From positions 62,001 to 126,000 of the forward strand of contig NZ_JAGTIS010000011.1 of the NCBI RefSeq assembly GCF_018704125.1: 64,000 nucleotides of DNA. The letters run 5' to 3'. The position numbers and the translations under genes were made by a program. The notes under the pieces are model-generated. The model saw nothing but the letters and a program-made list of their open reading frames with translations, was not told where the DNA came from and did no database searches. Positions 17,904 to 28,238 of this stretch are shown here, one piece after another. Position 1 is the stretch's first letter. The number at the start of each line of letters is the position of its first letter. The DNA comes from Metapseudomonas boanensis (GTDB taxonomy: Bacteria; Pseudomonadota; Gammaproteobacteria; Pseudomonadales; Pseudomonadaceae).

Positions 17904-18842
17904 TCAGCCGTGAAGGCGGTTGCGGCCGTTCTGCTTCGCTTGGTAGAGGGCGCTGTCGGCGCGGGCAATCAGCCCTTGCAGGCTGTCCCGCTGGCGCATC
18001 TGGGCAAGGCCGATGGAGACGGTCACGCCTGGGAGCACACCCAGTGGCGAATAGAAAGAGGTGATCTGCTCCAGACTGACGCGCAGCCGCTCGCCGATGG
18101 GACGGGCGTCGTTTTCGCCCAGTTCCGGCAGCAGTATCACGAACTCCTCGCCACCGAAGCGGGTCATGCTGTCCTTGGGCCGGAGCTGGCTGCGCAGGGT
18201 GTGCGCTACCAGGCACAGGGCATAATCGCCGGCCAGGTGGCCATGGGTGTCGTTGTAGGCCTTGAAGTGGTCGACATCCAGCATGAGCATGCTCAGTGGA
18301 CTTTCATTGAAGGCGCAGCGCGTGCTTTCCCGCACGTAAATGTGTTCCAGCCAGCGGCGGTTGTAGAGCCCGGTCAGGGTATCGATGTTGGCGTGCTGTT
18401 CAGTGTCCAGGATGATGCGGTTGCCCTGGCGTACCCGCTCGCAGAGCAGCTCCAGCAGGTTCTGCATCATTTGCGGCGATTGCCGGAGCAGACCGACCAG
18501 GGCGTCCCGGTGCAAGCGCAGGACGGTGGAGGGTTCGCCGGCGACCACATAGGCACTGGGGCAGTTGTTGTCGATGAAGCTGATCTCGCCGGCGCATTCG
18601 CCCGGCATCAGGTTGGCGACCGGGGTGTTGTCGATCGACCCCAGGTGGACATCGAGCCTTCCGGCGAGCAACAGGTAGAGGTGCTGGTTGCGGTTGAAGG
18701 GCGACAGGACGACTTCTCCTGCCGCCAGAGCGCATGCGCGAAACTCCGTCAGCAGCCGCTTGAGGTTGCCCGGAGCGACATTGTGGAAAAGCCGCGCCTG
18801 ACTGAGTTGCTGCAAGTCTTCCTGCCACTTGATGTGCTTCAT
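17904..18842 (-). CDS. Cyclic-nucleotide-binding-domain diguanylate cyclase
   Basis: Predicted c-di-GMP synthase controlled by a cNMP-type sensor. The 312-aa product has an N-terminal cNMP/CAP_ED domain (about 10-125; GRLDVHLGSIDNTPVANLMP, GECAGEISFIDNN) and a C-terminal GGDEF domain (about 150-310) with an intact active site FGGEEF and an RxxD inhibitory site (RPKD) five residues before it, so it should be active and subject to product inhibition. No membrane segment. ATG 18842 (MKHIKWQEDL) is chosen over an ORF extension to 18950 because the domain begins there; the Shine-Dalgarno is weak. It lies alone between a dipeptidase gene and a decayed gene. Confidence 0.9.
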   Translation of the reverse strand: MKHIKWQEDLQQLSQARLFHNVAPGNLKRLLTEFRACALAAGEVVLSPFNRNQHLYLLLAGRLDVHLGSIDNTPVANLMPGECAGEISFIDNNCPSAYVVAGEPSTVLRLHRDALVGLLRQSPQMMQNLLELLCERVRQGNRIILDTEQHANIDTLTGLYNRRWLEHIYVRESTRCAFNESPLSMLMLDVDHFKAYNDTHGHLAGDYALCLVAHTLRSQLRPKDSMTRFGGEEFVILLPELGENDARPIGERLRVSLEQITSFYSPLGVLPGVTVSIGLAQMRQRDSLQGLIARADSALYQAKQNGRNRLHG

Positions 18843-19137
18843 CGCTGCAAAGGACCTGATTGGCAGTCGAAGCGGAGGGCACCGCTGACGTTCCTTGTCT
18901 ATGGGTCGTGACCGGCGTTTGACATTATTCCGGCCGTTCTGGGCTGGCAATGCTCGTTCAAAATTCGGCCGACCAGCGGCCTGATTTATGTCAGCAACGT
19001 AACGTTGGCTGGAATTCGCGACTTATACCGCCACAAACGACACGGCAGGCGATCACGTCGTTGCCGGTCAGTGTCGGTTTGTTCGAGTCAAAACCAGCCT
19101 ATCCCCTATGATTCCTGCGGATTTGCAGGCTTGGGAT

Positions 19138-20837
<1,700 letters not shown>

Positions 20838-21866
20838 ATGAAGATGGTGAAATCCACCCTGGCCGTGCTGACCGCGGCAGTCGTGTTCGGTGCCAGCGGT
20901 ATCGCCCAGGCGGGCGCCACCCTGGACGCGGTTAAGAAGAAGGGCTTCGTACAGTGCGGCATCAGTGATGGCCTCCCGGGCTTTTCCTACGCTGATGGCA
21001 AAGGCAACTATCTGGGTATCGACGTCGACGTCTGCCGCGCAGTAGCGGCGGCAGTATTTGGCGATGCCAAAAAGGTGAAGTTCAGCCCGCTGACTGCCAA
21101 GGAACGTTTCACCGCGCTGCAGTCCGGCGAAGTGGATGTCCTGTCGCGCAACAGCACTTGGACCAGCTCCCGTGATGCGGCCATGGGCCTCAACTTCACC
21201 GGGGTGACCTACTACGACGGCCAGGGCTTCCTGGTGAACAAGAAACTGGGTGTTTCCAGTGCCAAGGAACTCGATGGCGCGACCGTCTGCATCCAGGCCG
21301 GTACCACCACTGAACTCAACCTCGCCGACTACTTCCGCGCCAATAGCCTGAAGTACACCCCCATCACCTATGACACCTCCGACGAGAGCGCAAAATCGCT
21401 CGAGTCCGGCCGTTGCGACGTGCTGACTTCCGACCAGTCCCAGCTCTATGCGCAGCGCATCAAGCTGGCGGCACCGGACGAGTACGTGGTGCTGCCGGAA
21501 GTGATCTCCAAGGAGCCCCTTGGCCCAGCCGTACGCCAGGGTGACGAGGAGTGGTTCGACATCGTGCGCTGGTCGCTGTTCGCATTGCTCAACGCAGAAG
21601 AGCTGGGCCTGAACTCGAAGAACGTCGAAGAGCAGGCCAAGACCACCAAGAACCCCGACATCGCCCGCCTGTTGGGGGCTGAAGGTGACTTCGGCAAGGA
21701 CCTGAAGCTGCCGAAGGATTGGGCAGTCCAGATCGTCAAACAAGTTGGCAACTATGGTGAAGTCTTCGATCGCAATATCGGTGCCGGTAGCGAGCTGAAG
21801 ATCGAGCGTGGTCTAAACGCCCTGTGGAACAAGGGCGGTCTGCAATACGCACCACCGGTGCGCTGA
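20838..21866 (+). CDS. aapJ: AapJ, general L-amino acid ABC transporter binding protein
   Basis: Periplasmic receptor of the broad-specificity AapJQMP/BztABCD amino acid importer. The 342-aa precursor has a signal peptide (about residues 1-23, ending AQA) and characteristic AapJ segments: GFVQCGISDGLPGFSYAD, LGIDVDVCRAVAAAVFGD, VLSRNSTWTSSRDA and DRNIGAGSELKIERGLNALW. ATG 20838 with GGAGG six bases upstream; an overlapping TTG just before is unlikely. The following 108-bp gap has two hairpins that may raise the receptor-to-permease ratio. Confidence 0.95.
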   Translation: MKMVKSTLAVLTAAVVFGASGIAQAGATLDAVKKKGFVQCGISDGLPGFSYADGKGNYLGIDVDVCRAVAAAVFGDAKKVKFSPLTAKERFTALQSGEVDVLSRNSTWTSSRDAAMGLNFTGVTYYDGQGFLVNKKLGVSSAKELDGATVCIQAGTTTELNLADYFRANSLKYTPITYDTSDESAKSLESGRCDVLTSDQSQLYAQRIKLAAPDEYVVLPEVISKEPLGPAVRQGDEEWFDIVRWSLFALLNAEELGLNSKNVEEQAKTTKNPDIARLLGAEGDFGKDLKLPKDWAVQIVKQVGNYGEVFDRNIGAGSELKIERGLNALWNKGGLQYAPPVR

Positions 21867-21872
21867 CCGTCG

Positions 21873-21900
21873 CCCGGCGGCTGCATGATGCGCCGCCGGG
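21873..21900 (+). other. Hairpin after aapJ
   Basis: CCCGGCGGC/GCCGCCGGG arms with a ten-base loop start 7 bp after the aapJ stop and are followed only by TTTGAG. It is plausibly a leaky terminator or an mRNA stabiliser. Confidence 0.6.
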
Positions 21901-21924
21901 TTTGAGTTCCGTTTAGCGAGAAGT

Positions 21925-21955
21925 CCGGCTGGCCGCATTCCCGTGGGCCAGCCGG
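21925..21955 (+). other. Second hairpin in the aapJ-aapQ gap
   Basis: CCGGCTGGCC/GGCCAGCCGG arms around an eleven-base loop, ending 19 bp before the aapQ start. There is no T-tract. Confidence 0.55.
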
Positions 21956-21974
21956 GGCTTCAAAGAGGGCTGTC

Positions 21975-23159
21975 ATGCAAAATCCTGCAAGTACCCCGCG
22001 CCCCCGTGGGTCGGTCTGGACCGACCCCAAGGCGCGCGCGTGGCTATTCCAGATCATCGCGGTCATCGCGGTCATCGCCATGGGCTGGTTCCTGTTTCAG
22101 AACACCCAGCACAACCTGCAACAACGCGGCATCCTGTCCGGCTTCGGTTTCCTCGAACAGAGCGCTGGCTTCGGAATCTCCCAGCACCTGATCGATTACA
22201 CCGAGAGCGATACCTACGCTCGCGTCTTCGTCATCGGCCTGCTCAACACCTTGCTGGTGTCCTGCATCGGCATCTTCTTCGCTACCATCCTGGGGTTCAT
22301 TCTGGGGGTGGCGCGGCTGTCGCCCAACTGGCTGATTCGTAAGTTGGCGACCATCTATATCGAGACCTTCCGCAACATCCCGCCGCTGCTGCAGATCTTC
22401 TTCTGGTACTTCGCGGTAATGCTGCCGATGCCCGGTCCGCGGCAGAGCCTGAGCCTGGGGGAGAATTTCTTCCTCAACAACCGTGGGCTGTACATGCCTG
22501 CACCGACCCAGGCGGACGGATTCTGGCCATTCATGGTGGGCATGGTGCTGGTGCTGCTGGCGATTATCGCCGTGGCCCGCTGGGCCAAGGCCAAGCGCGA
22601 GGCGACCGGCGAGCGCTTCCCGGTGCTGATCACGTCGCTGGTGCTGCTGATCGCGGTTCCGTTCCTCGTGGCCCAGGTGTTCGGCGCACCGTTCCTCTGG
22701 AGCGTGCCTGAGCTCACGGGCTTCAACTTCCGGGGTGGCTGGGTGGTGGTCCCTGAGCTGATCGCCCTGACCCTGGCGCTGACGGTGTACACCGCGGCAT
22801 TCATCGCGGAGAACGTGCGTTCCGGCATCCAGGCGGTCAGCCATGGCCAGACCGAGGCGGCGCGTTCGCTCGGACTGCCGGCGGGCAAGCTCCTGCGCCT
22901 GGTGATCATCCCGCAGGCTCTGCGCGTGATCATCCCGCCACTCACCAGCCAGTATCTGAACCTGGCCAAGAACTCGTCCCTGGCAGCCGGTATCGGATAT
23001 CCGGACATGGTGTCGCTGTTCGCCGGAACCGTACTCAACCAGACCGGCCAGGCCATCGAGGTGATTGCCATCACGATGAGCGTCTACCTGGCCATCAGCA
23101 TCAGCATTTCGATCCTGATGAACTGGTACAACAAGCGCATTGCGCTGATCGAGCGGTGA
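21975..23159 (+). CDS. aapQ: AapQ, amino acid ABC transporter permease
   Basis: One of two inner-membrane permeases of the general amino acid importer. The 394-aa product has an N-terminal membrane helix (residues about 22-42), a long periplasmic/loop insertion typical of AapQ, and the C-terminal BPD_transp_1 core with the EAA loop (VSHGQTEAARSLGLPAGKLL, then RLVIIPQALRVIIPP). It is followed after 10 bp by aapM. Confidence 0.95.
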   Translation: MQNPASTPRPRGSVWTDPKARAWLFQIIAVIAVIAMGWFLFQNTQHNLQQRGILSGFGFLEQSAGFGISQHLIDYTESDTYARVFVIGLLNTLLVSCIGIFFATILGFILGVARLSPNWLIRKLATIYIETFRNIPPLLQIFFWYFAVMLPMPGPRQSLSLGENFFLNNRGLYMPAPTQADGFWPFMVGMVLVLLAIIAVARWAKAKREATGERFPVLITSLVLLIAVPFLVAQVFGAPFLWSVPELTGFNFRGGWVVVPELIALTLALTVYTAAFIAENVRSGIQAVSHGQTEAARSLGLPAGKLLRLVIIPQALRVIIPPLTSQYLNLAKNSSLAAGIGYPDMVSLFAGTVLNQTGQAIEVIAITMSVYLAISISISILMNWYNKRIALIER

Positions 23160-23169
23160 GGTCCGAGCC

Positions 23170-24267
23170 ATGACGACACATGTATTCAAGCCCGACCAGC
23201 CGCCACCCCGCCTCAGCGTTGGCGCTCTTGGCTGGATGCGTTCCAACCTGTTCTCCAACTGGTTCAACTCCTTGTTGACCCTGTTTGCCATCTACCTGAT
23301 CTGGCTGATCGTGCCGCCGCTGCTGCAGTGGGCGTTCTTCCAGGCCGACTGGACGGGCACCACACGGGCCGACTGCACCAGCGAAGGCGCTTGCTGGGTG
23401 TTCATCAAGATGCGCTTCAGCCAGTTCATGTATGGCTTCTACCCTGAAGCGCTGCGCTGGCGGGTGGACCTGGCGGTCTGGCTGGCGATCATCGGCGCCG
23501 CACCGTTGTTCGTGCCCAAGTTCCCGCACAAGGCTATCTATGGCCTGGGATTCCTGGTGGCCTATCCGCTGCTCGCGTACTGGCTGCTGCATGGCGGATT
23601 CCTCGGCATGGAAACAGTCTCCACCAGCCAGTGGGGCGGGTTGATGCTGACCCTGGTGATCGCCTCCGTGGGCATCGTCGGTGCATTGCCACTGGGCATC
23701 ATGCTGGCACTGGGCCGGCGTTCCGACATGCCGGCGATCCGCGTTCTCTGCGTCACCTTCATCGAGTTCTGGCGCGGCGTTCCGCTGATCACCGTGCTGT
23801 TCATGTCCTCGGTGATGCTGCCGCTGTTCCTGCCCGAGGGACTGAGCTTCGACAAGCTGCTGCGCGCGCTGATCGGGGTAATCCTGTTCCAGTCGGCCTA
23901 CATCGCCGAAGTGGTGCGGGGTGGCCTGCAGGCCATTCCCAAGGGGCAGTACGAAGCGGCTGCCGCGATGGGCCTGGGCTACTGGCGGATGATGGGCCTG
24001 GTGATCCTGCCGCAAGCCCTGAAGCTGGTGATTCCCGGCATCGTCAACACCTTCATCGCCCTGTTCAAGGACACCAGCCTGGTGATCATCATCGGTTTGT
24101 TCGACCTGCTCAACAGTATCAAGCAGGCCACCACCGATCCGACCTGGCTGGGCATGGCGACCGAAGGCTACGTCTTCGCCGCCCTGGTGTTCTGGATTTT
24201 CTGTTTCGGCATGTCCCGCTACTCCATGAGCCTGGAGCGCAAGCTGGACACCGGCCACAAGCGTTAG
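23170..24267 (+). CDS. aapM: AapM, amino acid ABC transporter permease
   Basis: Partner permease to AapQ. The 365-aa product has multiple hydrophobic helices, an EAA loop (IPKGQYEAAAAMGLGYWRMM, then GLVILPQALKLVIPG) and the early segment WGGLMLTLVIASVGIVGALP that starts the permease core. ATG 23170 follows GAGGTCCGAGCC. Nine base pairs separate it from aapP, so all four genes should form one transcript. Confidence 0.95.
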   Translation: MTTHVFKPDQPPPRLSVGALGWMRSNLFSNWFNSLLTLFAIYLIWLIVPPLLQWAFFQADWTGTTRADCTSEGACWVFIKMRFSQFMYGFYPEALRWRVDLAVWLAIIGAAPLFVPKFPHKAIYGLGFLVAYPLLAYWLLHGGFLGMETVSTSQWGGLMLTLVIASVGIVGALPLGIMLALGRRSDMPAIRVLCVTFIEFWRGVPLITVLFMSSVMLPLFLPEGLSFDKLLRALIGVILFQSAYIAEVVRGGLQAIPKGQYEAAAAMGLGYWRMMGLVILPQALKLVIPGIVNTFIALFKDTSLVIIIGLFDLLNSIKQATTDPTWLGMATEGYVFAALVFWIFCFGMSRYSMSLERKLDTGHKR

Positions 24268-24276
24268 GAGTCACCC

Positions 24277-25038
24277 ATGACTGAAGCAAGCAAAAAAACC
24301 GCCGGCGAGCCGATCATCCGCATGCAGGGCGTGAACAAGTGGTACGGCCAGTTCCACGTGTTGAAAGACATCAACCTGGAGGTGCAGCAGGGCGAGCGTA
24401 TCGTCCTCTGTGGGCCTTCCGGTTCCGGCAAGTCCACCACTATCCGCTGCATCAACCGCCTGGAAGAGCACCAGCAGGGGCACATCATCGTCGATGGCAC
24501 CGAGCTGACCAACGATCTCAAGCACATCGAGGCGATCCGCAGCGAAGTGGGCATGGTATTCCAGCACTTCAACCTGTTCCCGCACCTCACCGTGCTGCAG
24601 AACTGCACGCTGGCGCCCATGTGGGTACGCAAGATGCCCAAGCGCAAGGCCGAGGAAATCGCCATGCACTTCCTGGAGCGGGTGCGCATCCCCGAGCAGG
24701 CCAACAAGTACCCGGGCCAGCTCTCCGGCGGGCAGCAGCAGCGGGTGGCCATTGCTCGCGCGCTGTGCATGAAGCCGAAGATCATGCTGTTCGACGAACC
24801 CACCTCGGCGCTCGATCCGGAGATGGTCAAGGAAGTGCTCGACACCATGATCGGCCTGGCCCAGGACGGCATGACCATGCTCTGCGTGACCCACGAAATG
24901 GGCTTCGCCCGCACCGTGGCGAACCGGGTGATCTTCATGGACAAGGGCGAGATCGTCGAACAGAACGAACCTCACGCCTTCTTCGACAATCCACAGAACG
25001 AGCGGACCAAGCTGTTCCTGGGGCAGATCCTGCACTGA
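24277..25038 (+). CDS. aapP: AapP, amino acid ABC transporter ATPase
   Basis: Cytoplasmic ATPase that powers AapQM. The 253-aa product shows Walker [10 protein letters not shown] (near 47-55), Q-loop [10 protein letters not shown], signature [15 protein letters not shown], Walker [15 protein letters not shown] and the switch His in [11 protein letters not shown] 24277 has AGGAG upstream. It is the last gene of the operon, with an intrinsic terminator 17 bp downstream. Confidence 0.97.
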   Translation: MTEASKKTAGEPIIRMQGVNKWYGQFHVLKDINLEVQQGERIVLCGPSGSGKSTTIRCINRLEEHQQGHIIVDGTELTNDLKHIEAIRSEVGMVFQHFNLFPHLTVLQNCTLAPMWVRKMPKRKAEEIAMHFLERVRIPEQANKYPGQLSGGQQQRVAIARALCMKPKIMLFDEPTSALDPEMVKEVLDTMIGLAQDGMTMLCVTHEMGFARTVANRVIFMDKGEIVEQNEPHAFFDNPQNERTKLFLGQILH

Positions 25039-25054
25039 GGCGTCGCTTGCTGCG

Positions 25055-25079
25055 AAAGGAGCCTTCGGGCTCCTTTTTT
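25055..25079 (+). terminator. Intrinsic terminator of aapJQMP
   Basis: AAAGGAGCC and GGCTCCTTT arms around a TTCG tetraloop, continuing into a six-T tract. Confidence 0.92.
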
Positions 25080-25130
25080 CATGGATTCATGCCGTACCCT
25101 CCCTACACCACGTGTTTGTCGGAGCCCCTC

Positions 25131-25601
25131 ATGGCCCATCCCAACGCCGAACTCATCACCCGCTTCTACCAGGCCTTCCAGCGCCTCGACGCGGAAACCA
25201 TGGCCGCCTGCTACAGCCCCGATGTGCGGTTCAGCGATCCGGTGTTCCCCGATCTGCGCGGCGAAGAGGCGGCCGACATGTGGCGCATGCTCGCCAGCCG
25301 TGCGCAGCAGTTTTCCCTGACCTTCGACGGTGTCGAGGCGGATGACCGCCTCGGTCGCGGGCGCTGGGTGGCGACCTACCTGTTCAGCCAGACCGGGCGA
25401 ATGGTGGTCAATCGCATCGAGGCGCGCTTTCGCTTCGAGGATGGCCGCATCACTGAGCATCGTGACAGCTTCGATGTGTGGCGTTGGGCGCGGCAGGCAC
25501 TAGGTGCCAAGGGGCTGCTGCTTGGCTGGCTGCCGGCGGTGCAGGGCAAGGTCCGCCAGCAGGCCGCACGTGGCTTGGCTGCCTATCGCGCCGGGCGTTG
25601 A
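25131..25601 (+). CDS. NTF2/SnoaL-like small protein
   Basis: The 156-aa product begins MAHPNAELITRFYQAFQRLD and continues with the SnoaL-like pattern YSPDVRFSDPVFPDLRGEEA, then FRFEDGRITEHRDSFDVWRW. Such cone-shaped folds serve as isomerases, hydratases or ligand-binding proteins; I cannot assign a reaction. ATG 25131 follows GGAG at 6 nt. It stands alone after the aap terminator. Confidence 0.82.
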   Translation: MAHPNAELITRFYQAFQRLDAETMAACYSPDVRFSDPVFPDLRGEEAADMWRMLASRAQQFSLTFDGVEADDRLGRGRWVATYLFSQTGRMVVNRIEARFRFEDGRITEHRDSFDVWRWARQALGAKGLLLGWLPAVQGKVRQQAARGLAAYRAGR

Positions 25602-25667
25602 TGGCCTGGGCTTGTGCCAGGCAGCGGCACGGTGCCTAATCTCGCCGCTTCCCCACTGGACTATCCG

Positions 25668-25976
25668 ATGTCTGAAGAACCCACCCCCGCAGCCAAGCCC
25701 TGGTTCGTCTACCTGGTGCGCGCCGAGAACGGCGCTTTGTATTGCGGCATCAGCGACGACCCACAGCGGCGTTTCGCCCAACACCAGAGCGGCAAGGGCG
25801 CGCGCTTTTTCCATTCCAGCCCGGCCCAGGCGCTGGTGTTCGTCGAGTCCTGTATCGACAAGGGTGAGGCCTTGCGTCGCGAGCGTGCCATCAAGCAGTT
25901 GCGCAAGGCGGCCAAGGAGCGTCTGGTGCTCCAGGGAATGCCAATCCAGCCGGCTGATGCCTTGGTATCAGGCTGA
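25668..25976 (+). CDS. GIY-YIG domain protein (YhbQ/UPF0213 type)
   Basis: Small single-domain GIY-YIG endonuclease-like protein. The 102-aa product has the [20 protein letters not shown] motif (the GIY-YIG equivalents are VYL and YCG), the conserved Arg in [15 protein letters not shown], and Glu in [11 protein letters not shown]. coli YhbQ is linked to DNA damage tolerance; the role here is inferred only from family. ATG 25668 ([12 protein letters not shown]) is chosen; an upstream in-frame ATG at 25614 has no conserved sequence. Confidence 0.88.
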   Translation: MSEEPTPAAKPWFVYLVRAENGALYCGISDDPQRRFAQHQSGKGARFFHSSPAQALVFVESCIDKGEALRRERAIKQLRKAAKERLVLQGMPIQPADALVSG

Positions 25977-26042
25977 CCCCGTGTGCCTGGGGTGTGCGCC
26001 CGGTTAAGCTGCGACATCATCCGATCCGACATGGAGCCCGTC

Positions 26043-26978
26043 ATGCATGAGTTGATCCTGCACCATTACCCGACCTCGCCCTTCGCCGAGAAAGCCCGTC
26101 TGATGCTGGGCTTCAAGCAGCTCTCCTGGCGGTCGGTGCTGATCCCGCCGGTGATGCCCAAGCCGGACCTCACCGCTCTCACCGGCGGCTACCGCAAGAC
26201 CCCGGTGCTGCAGGTAGGTGCAGACGTCTACTGCGACACGGCGCTGATTGCCCGTCGCCTGGAGGCGGAGAAGGCCACCCCGGCCCTGTTCCCTGAGGGT
26301 CAGGAGTTCAACGTCGCCAGCTTTGCCCTGTGGGTGGACTCGGTGATCTTCCAGCATGCCGTTGCCCTGGTGTTCCAGCCTGAGTCGGTAGCCGTGCGTT
26401 TCGGCAAGTTGCCACCGGAGGCGATCAAGGCCTTCATCGCCGACCGTTCCGGGCTGTTCAGCGGGGGCAGCGCCACCCGCCTGCCGCTGGAGCAGGCCAA
26501 GCACAACTGGCCGACCTTGATGGCACGCGCAGAGCAGCAGCTGGCGCGCAGCGAGGGCGATTTCCTGTTCGGCGAGCCCTCCATGGCCGACTTCTCCCTG
26601 GCCCACTGCCTGTGGTTCCTCAAGGGCACCCCGGTCACCGCGCCGTTGGTGGATGCTTACCCTGAAGTGTCGGCCTGGCTGGGGCGCGTCCTGGGCTTTG
26701 GCCATGGCTCTCCCAGCGAGCTGTCTTCGAGCGAGGCGCTGGAAATCGCCCGTAACGCGTCGCCGGCGGCACTGCCGGATGAGGATTTCGATGAGCCGAA
26801 CGGCTTCGAGCTCGGGCAGAAAGTGCGCGTGGCAGCCACCGATTACGGTGTCGATCCGGTGGAAGGCGAGTTGCTCTTCGCTGGCCGTGAAGAACTCATC
26901 CTGCGCCGCGAAGACGAGCGCGCCGGCGTCGTGCACGTGCATTTCCCGCGACTGGGCTTCCGCATCGAGGCGTGTTGA
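26043..26978 (+). CDS. Glutathione S-transferase family protein with C-terminal extension
   Basis: The 311-aa product has an N-terminal thioredoxin-like GST domain (HHYPTSPFAEKARLMLGFKQ, then GYRKTPVLQVGADVYCDT containing the cis-Pro and the SNAIL-like element) and an all-helical C-terminal domain to about residue 215. A further ~85-residue tail (GFELGQKVRVAATDYGVDPV and on) makes it longer than the usual ~200-220 aa GST and looks like a small beta-rich domain. ATG 26043 follows GGAG; ATG 26031 is an alternative. The substrate is unknown. Confidence 0.85.
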   Translation: MHELILHHYPTSPFAEKARLMLGFKQLSWRSVLIPPVMPKPDLTALTGGYRKTPVLQVGADVYCDTALIARRLEAEKATPALFPEGQEFNVASFALWVDSVIFQHAVALVFQPESVAVRFGKLPPEAIKAFIADRSGLFSGGSATRLPLEQAKHNWPTLMARAEQQLARSEGDFLFGEPSMADFSLAHCLWFLKGTPVTAPLVDAYPEVSAWLGRVLGFGHGSPSELSSSEALEIARNASPAALPDEDFDEPNGFELGQKVRVAATDYGVDPVEGELLFAGREELILRREDERAGVVHVHFPRLGFRIEAC

Positions 26979-26996
26979 GTGGTGGGACGCTGCTCT

Positions 26997-27093
26997 TGTG
27001 GGGGCAAATTCATTCGCAAAGGGCCGCAAAGCGGCCCCTGATTGGCTGAGGGGCAGTCTTTCGGGTGACTTGGTGAGTGAATTCGCCCCGACA
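26997..27093. repeat. Intergenic AATTCATTCGC-family repeat
   Basis: Begins TGTGGGGGCAAATTCATTCGC, contains a GGGCCGC/GCGGCCC hairpin and ends GTGAATTCGCCCCGACA. Same family as 17803-17889. Confidence 0.6.
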
Positions 27094-27128
27094 GGAAAAG
27101 CCCCCGGACGCTAATCAGCCCCACAAAG

Positions 27129-27157
27129 ACAACGCCCGGCATTGCCGGGCGTTGTCG
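27129..27157 (-). terminator. Terminator hairpin of yejK
   Basis: Twelve-base arms ACAACGCCCGGC/GCCGGGCGTTGT around ATT, ending close to the yejK stop. T-tracts are short on both sides, so it may stop transcription from either convergent gene. Confidence 0.7.
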
Positions 27158-27159
27158 TT

Positions 27160-28170
27160 TCAGTCTTCCTTGCGTCGCTTGAGCTGATCCTTCAGCTGGG
27201 TCGGCAGCTGGCGGATGATCAGCATGTCGCGGCCCTCGTCGTACTCCACCTTTGAACCCAGCAGGTGTGCTTCGAAGCTGATGGACAACCCTTCGGCGCG
27301 GCCGGTGAAGCGCTGGAACTGACTAAGGGTGCGCTTGTCCGGCGGAATCTCCGGGGAGAGGCCGTAGTCCTTGTTGCGGATATGTTCGTAGAAGGCGCGC
27401 GGACGTTCTTCATCGATCAGCCCGGACAGCTCTTGCAGGGTGATCGGCTCGCCCAGCTTGGCCTGGGTGCTGGCGTAATCCACCAAGGTCTTGGTCTTCT
27501 CGCGGGCCTGCTCTTCGGCCAGGTCTTCGCTCTCGACGAAATCACTGAAGGCTTTGAGCAGGGTGCGCGTCTCGCTGGGCGGGTCGATGCCTTCCTGGCA
27601 GCCGATGAAGTCGCGGAAGTAATCCGAGACCTTCTTGCCATTCTTGCCCTTGATGAAGGAGATGTATTGCTTCGACTGCTGGTTGTTCTGCCACTCGGAC
27701 AGGTTGATGCGCGCTGCCAGGTGCAATTGGCCCAGGTCCAGGTGCCGGGCTGGCGCCACGTCCAGGGCGTCGGTGACGGTCACGCCTTCGCTGTGATGCA
27801 GCAGGGCGATGGCCAGGTAGTCGGTCATGCCTTGCTGATAGTGGGCGAAGAGCACATGGCCGCCTGTGGAGAGGTTGGACTCTTCCATCAGCTTCTGCAG
27901 GTGCTCAACGGCCTGGCGGGTGAAGGCGGTGAAGTCGCGGCCGCCGTCCTGGTACTCCTTCAGCCAGCCGCTGAAGGGGTAGGCGCCGGACTCTTCGTGA
28001 AAGAAGCCCCAGGCCTTGCCCTGCTTGGCGTTGTAGCTCTCGTTGAGGTCGGCCAGGAGGTTTTCCATGGCCTGGGATTCGGCCAGTTCGCTATCCCGGG
28101 CATGCAGCACGGCGGCGCTGCCGTCGGGCTTCTTGTCGATGAGGTGGACGATGCAGTGGCGGATGGGCAT
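27160..28170 (-). CDS. yejK: YejK/NdpA nucleoid-associated protein
   Basis: Nucleoid-associated protein found across gamma-proteobacteria; in E. coli it binds topoisomerase IV and gyrase and affects DNA relaxation. The 336-aa product opens with [19 protein letters not shown] and contains [42 protein letters not shown] and [15 protein letters not shown], all typical of the family, and a basic tail ([11 protein letters not shown]). Single gene. Confidence 0.94.
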   Translation of the reverse strand: MPIRHCIVHLIDKKPDGSAAVLHARDSELAESQAMENLLADLNESYNAKQGKAWGFFHEESGAYPFSGWLKEYQDGGRDFTAFTRQAVEHLQKLMEESNLSTGGHVLFAHYQQGMTDYLAIALLHHSEGVTVTDALDVAPARHLDLGQLHLAARINLSEWQNNQQSKQYISFIKGKNGKKVSDYFRDFIGCQEGIDPPSETRTLLKAFSDFVESEDLAEEQAREKTKTLVDYASTQAKLGEPITLQELSGLIDEERPRAFYEHIRNKDYGLSPEIPPDKRTLSQFQRFTGRAEGLSISFEAHLLGSKVEYDEGRDMLIIRQLPTQLKDQLKRRKED

Positions 28171-28199
28171 GGGGTTCGACCGTTGGAGAAAGACGCTCA

Positions 28200-28221
28200 G
28201 CCGGCGCGCGGGAGCGCCGGC
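28200..28221 (-). other. Hairpin downstream of the TAXI-like gene
   Basis: GCCGGCGC/GCGCCGGC arms with a six-base loop in the 68-bp gap before yejK. On the minus strand only a weak TCTTTC follows, so termination is doubtful. Confidence 0.45.
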
Positions 28222-28238
28222 GGGAAAAGTGCGCCAGT

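Noticed and set aside
18843-19137. A small gene between the diguanylate cyclase and the ligase relic
   Set aside because: No frame with a ribosome site or conserved-looking protein; the DNA looks like a promoter region for the cyclase plus decayed ligase sequence.
22044-23291. A 415-codon minus-strand frame opposite aapQ
   Set aside because: Its His/Arg/Gln-rich translation mirrors hydrophobic permease codons; a shadow only.
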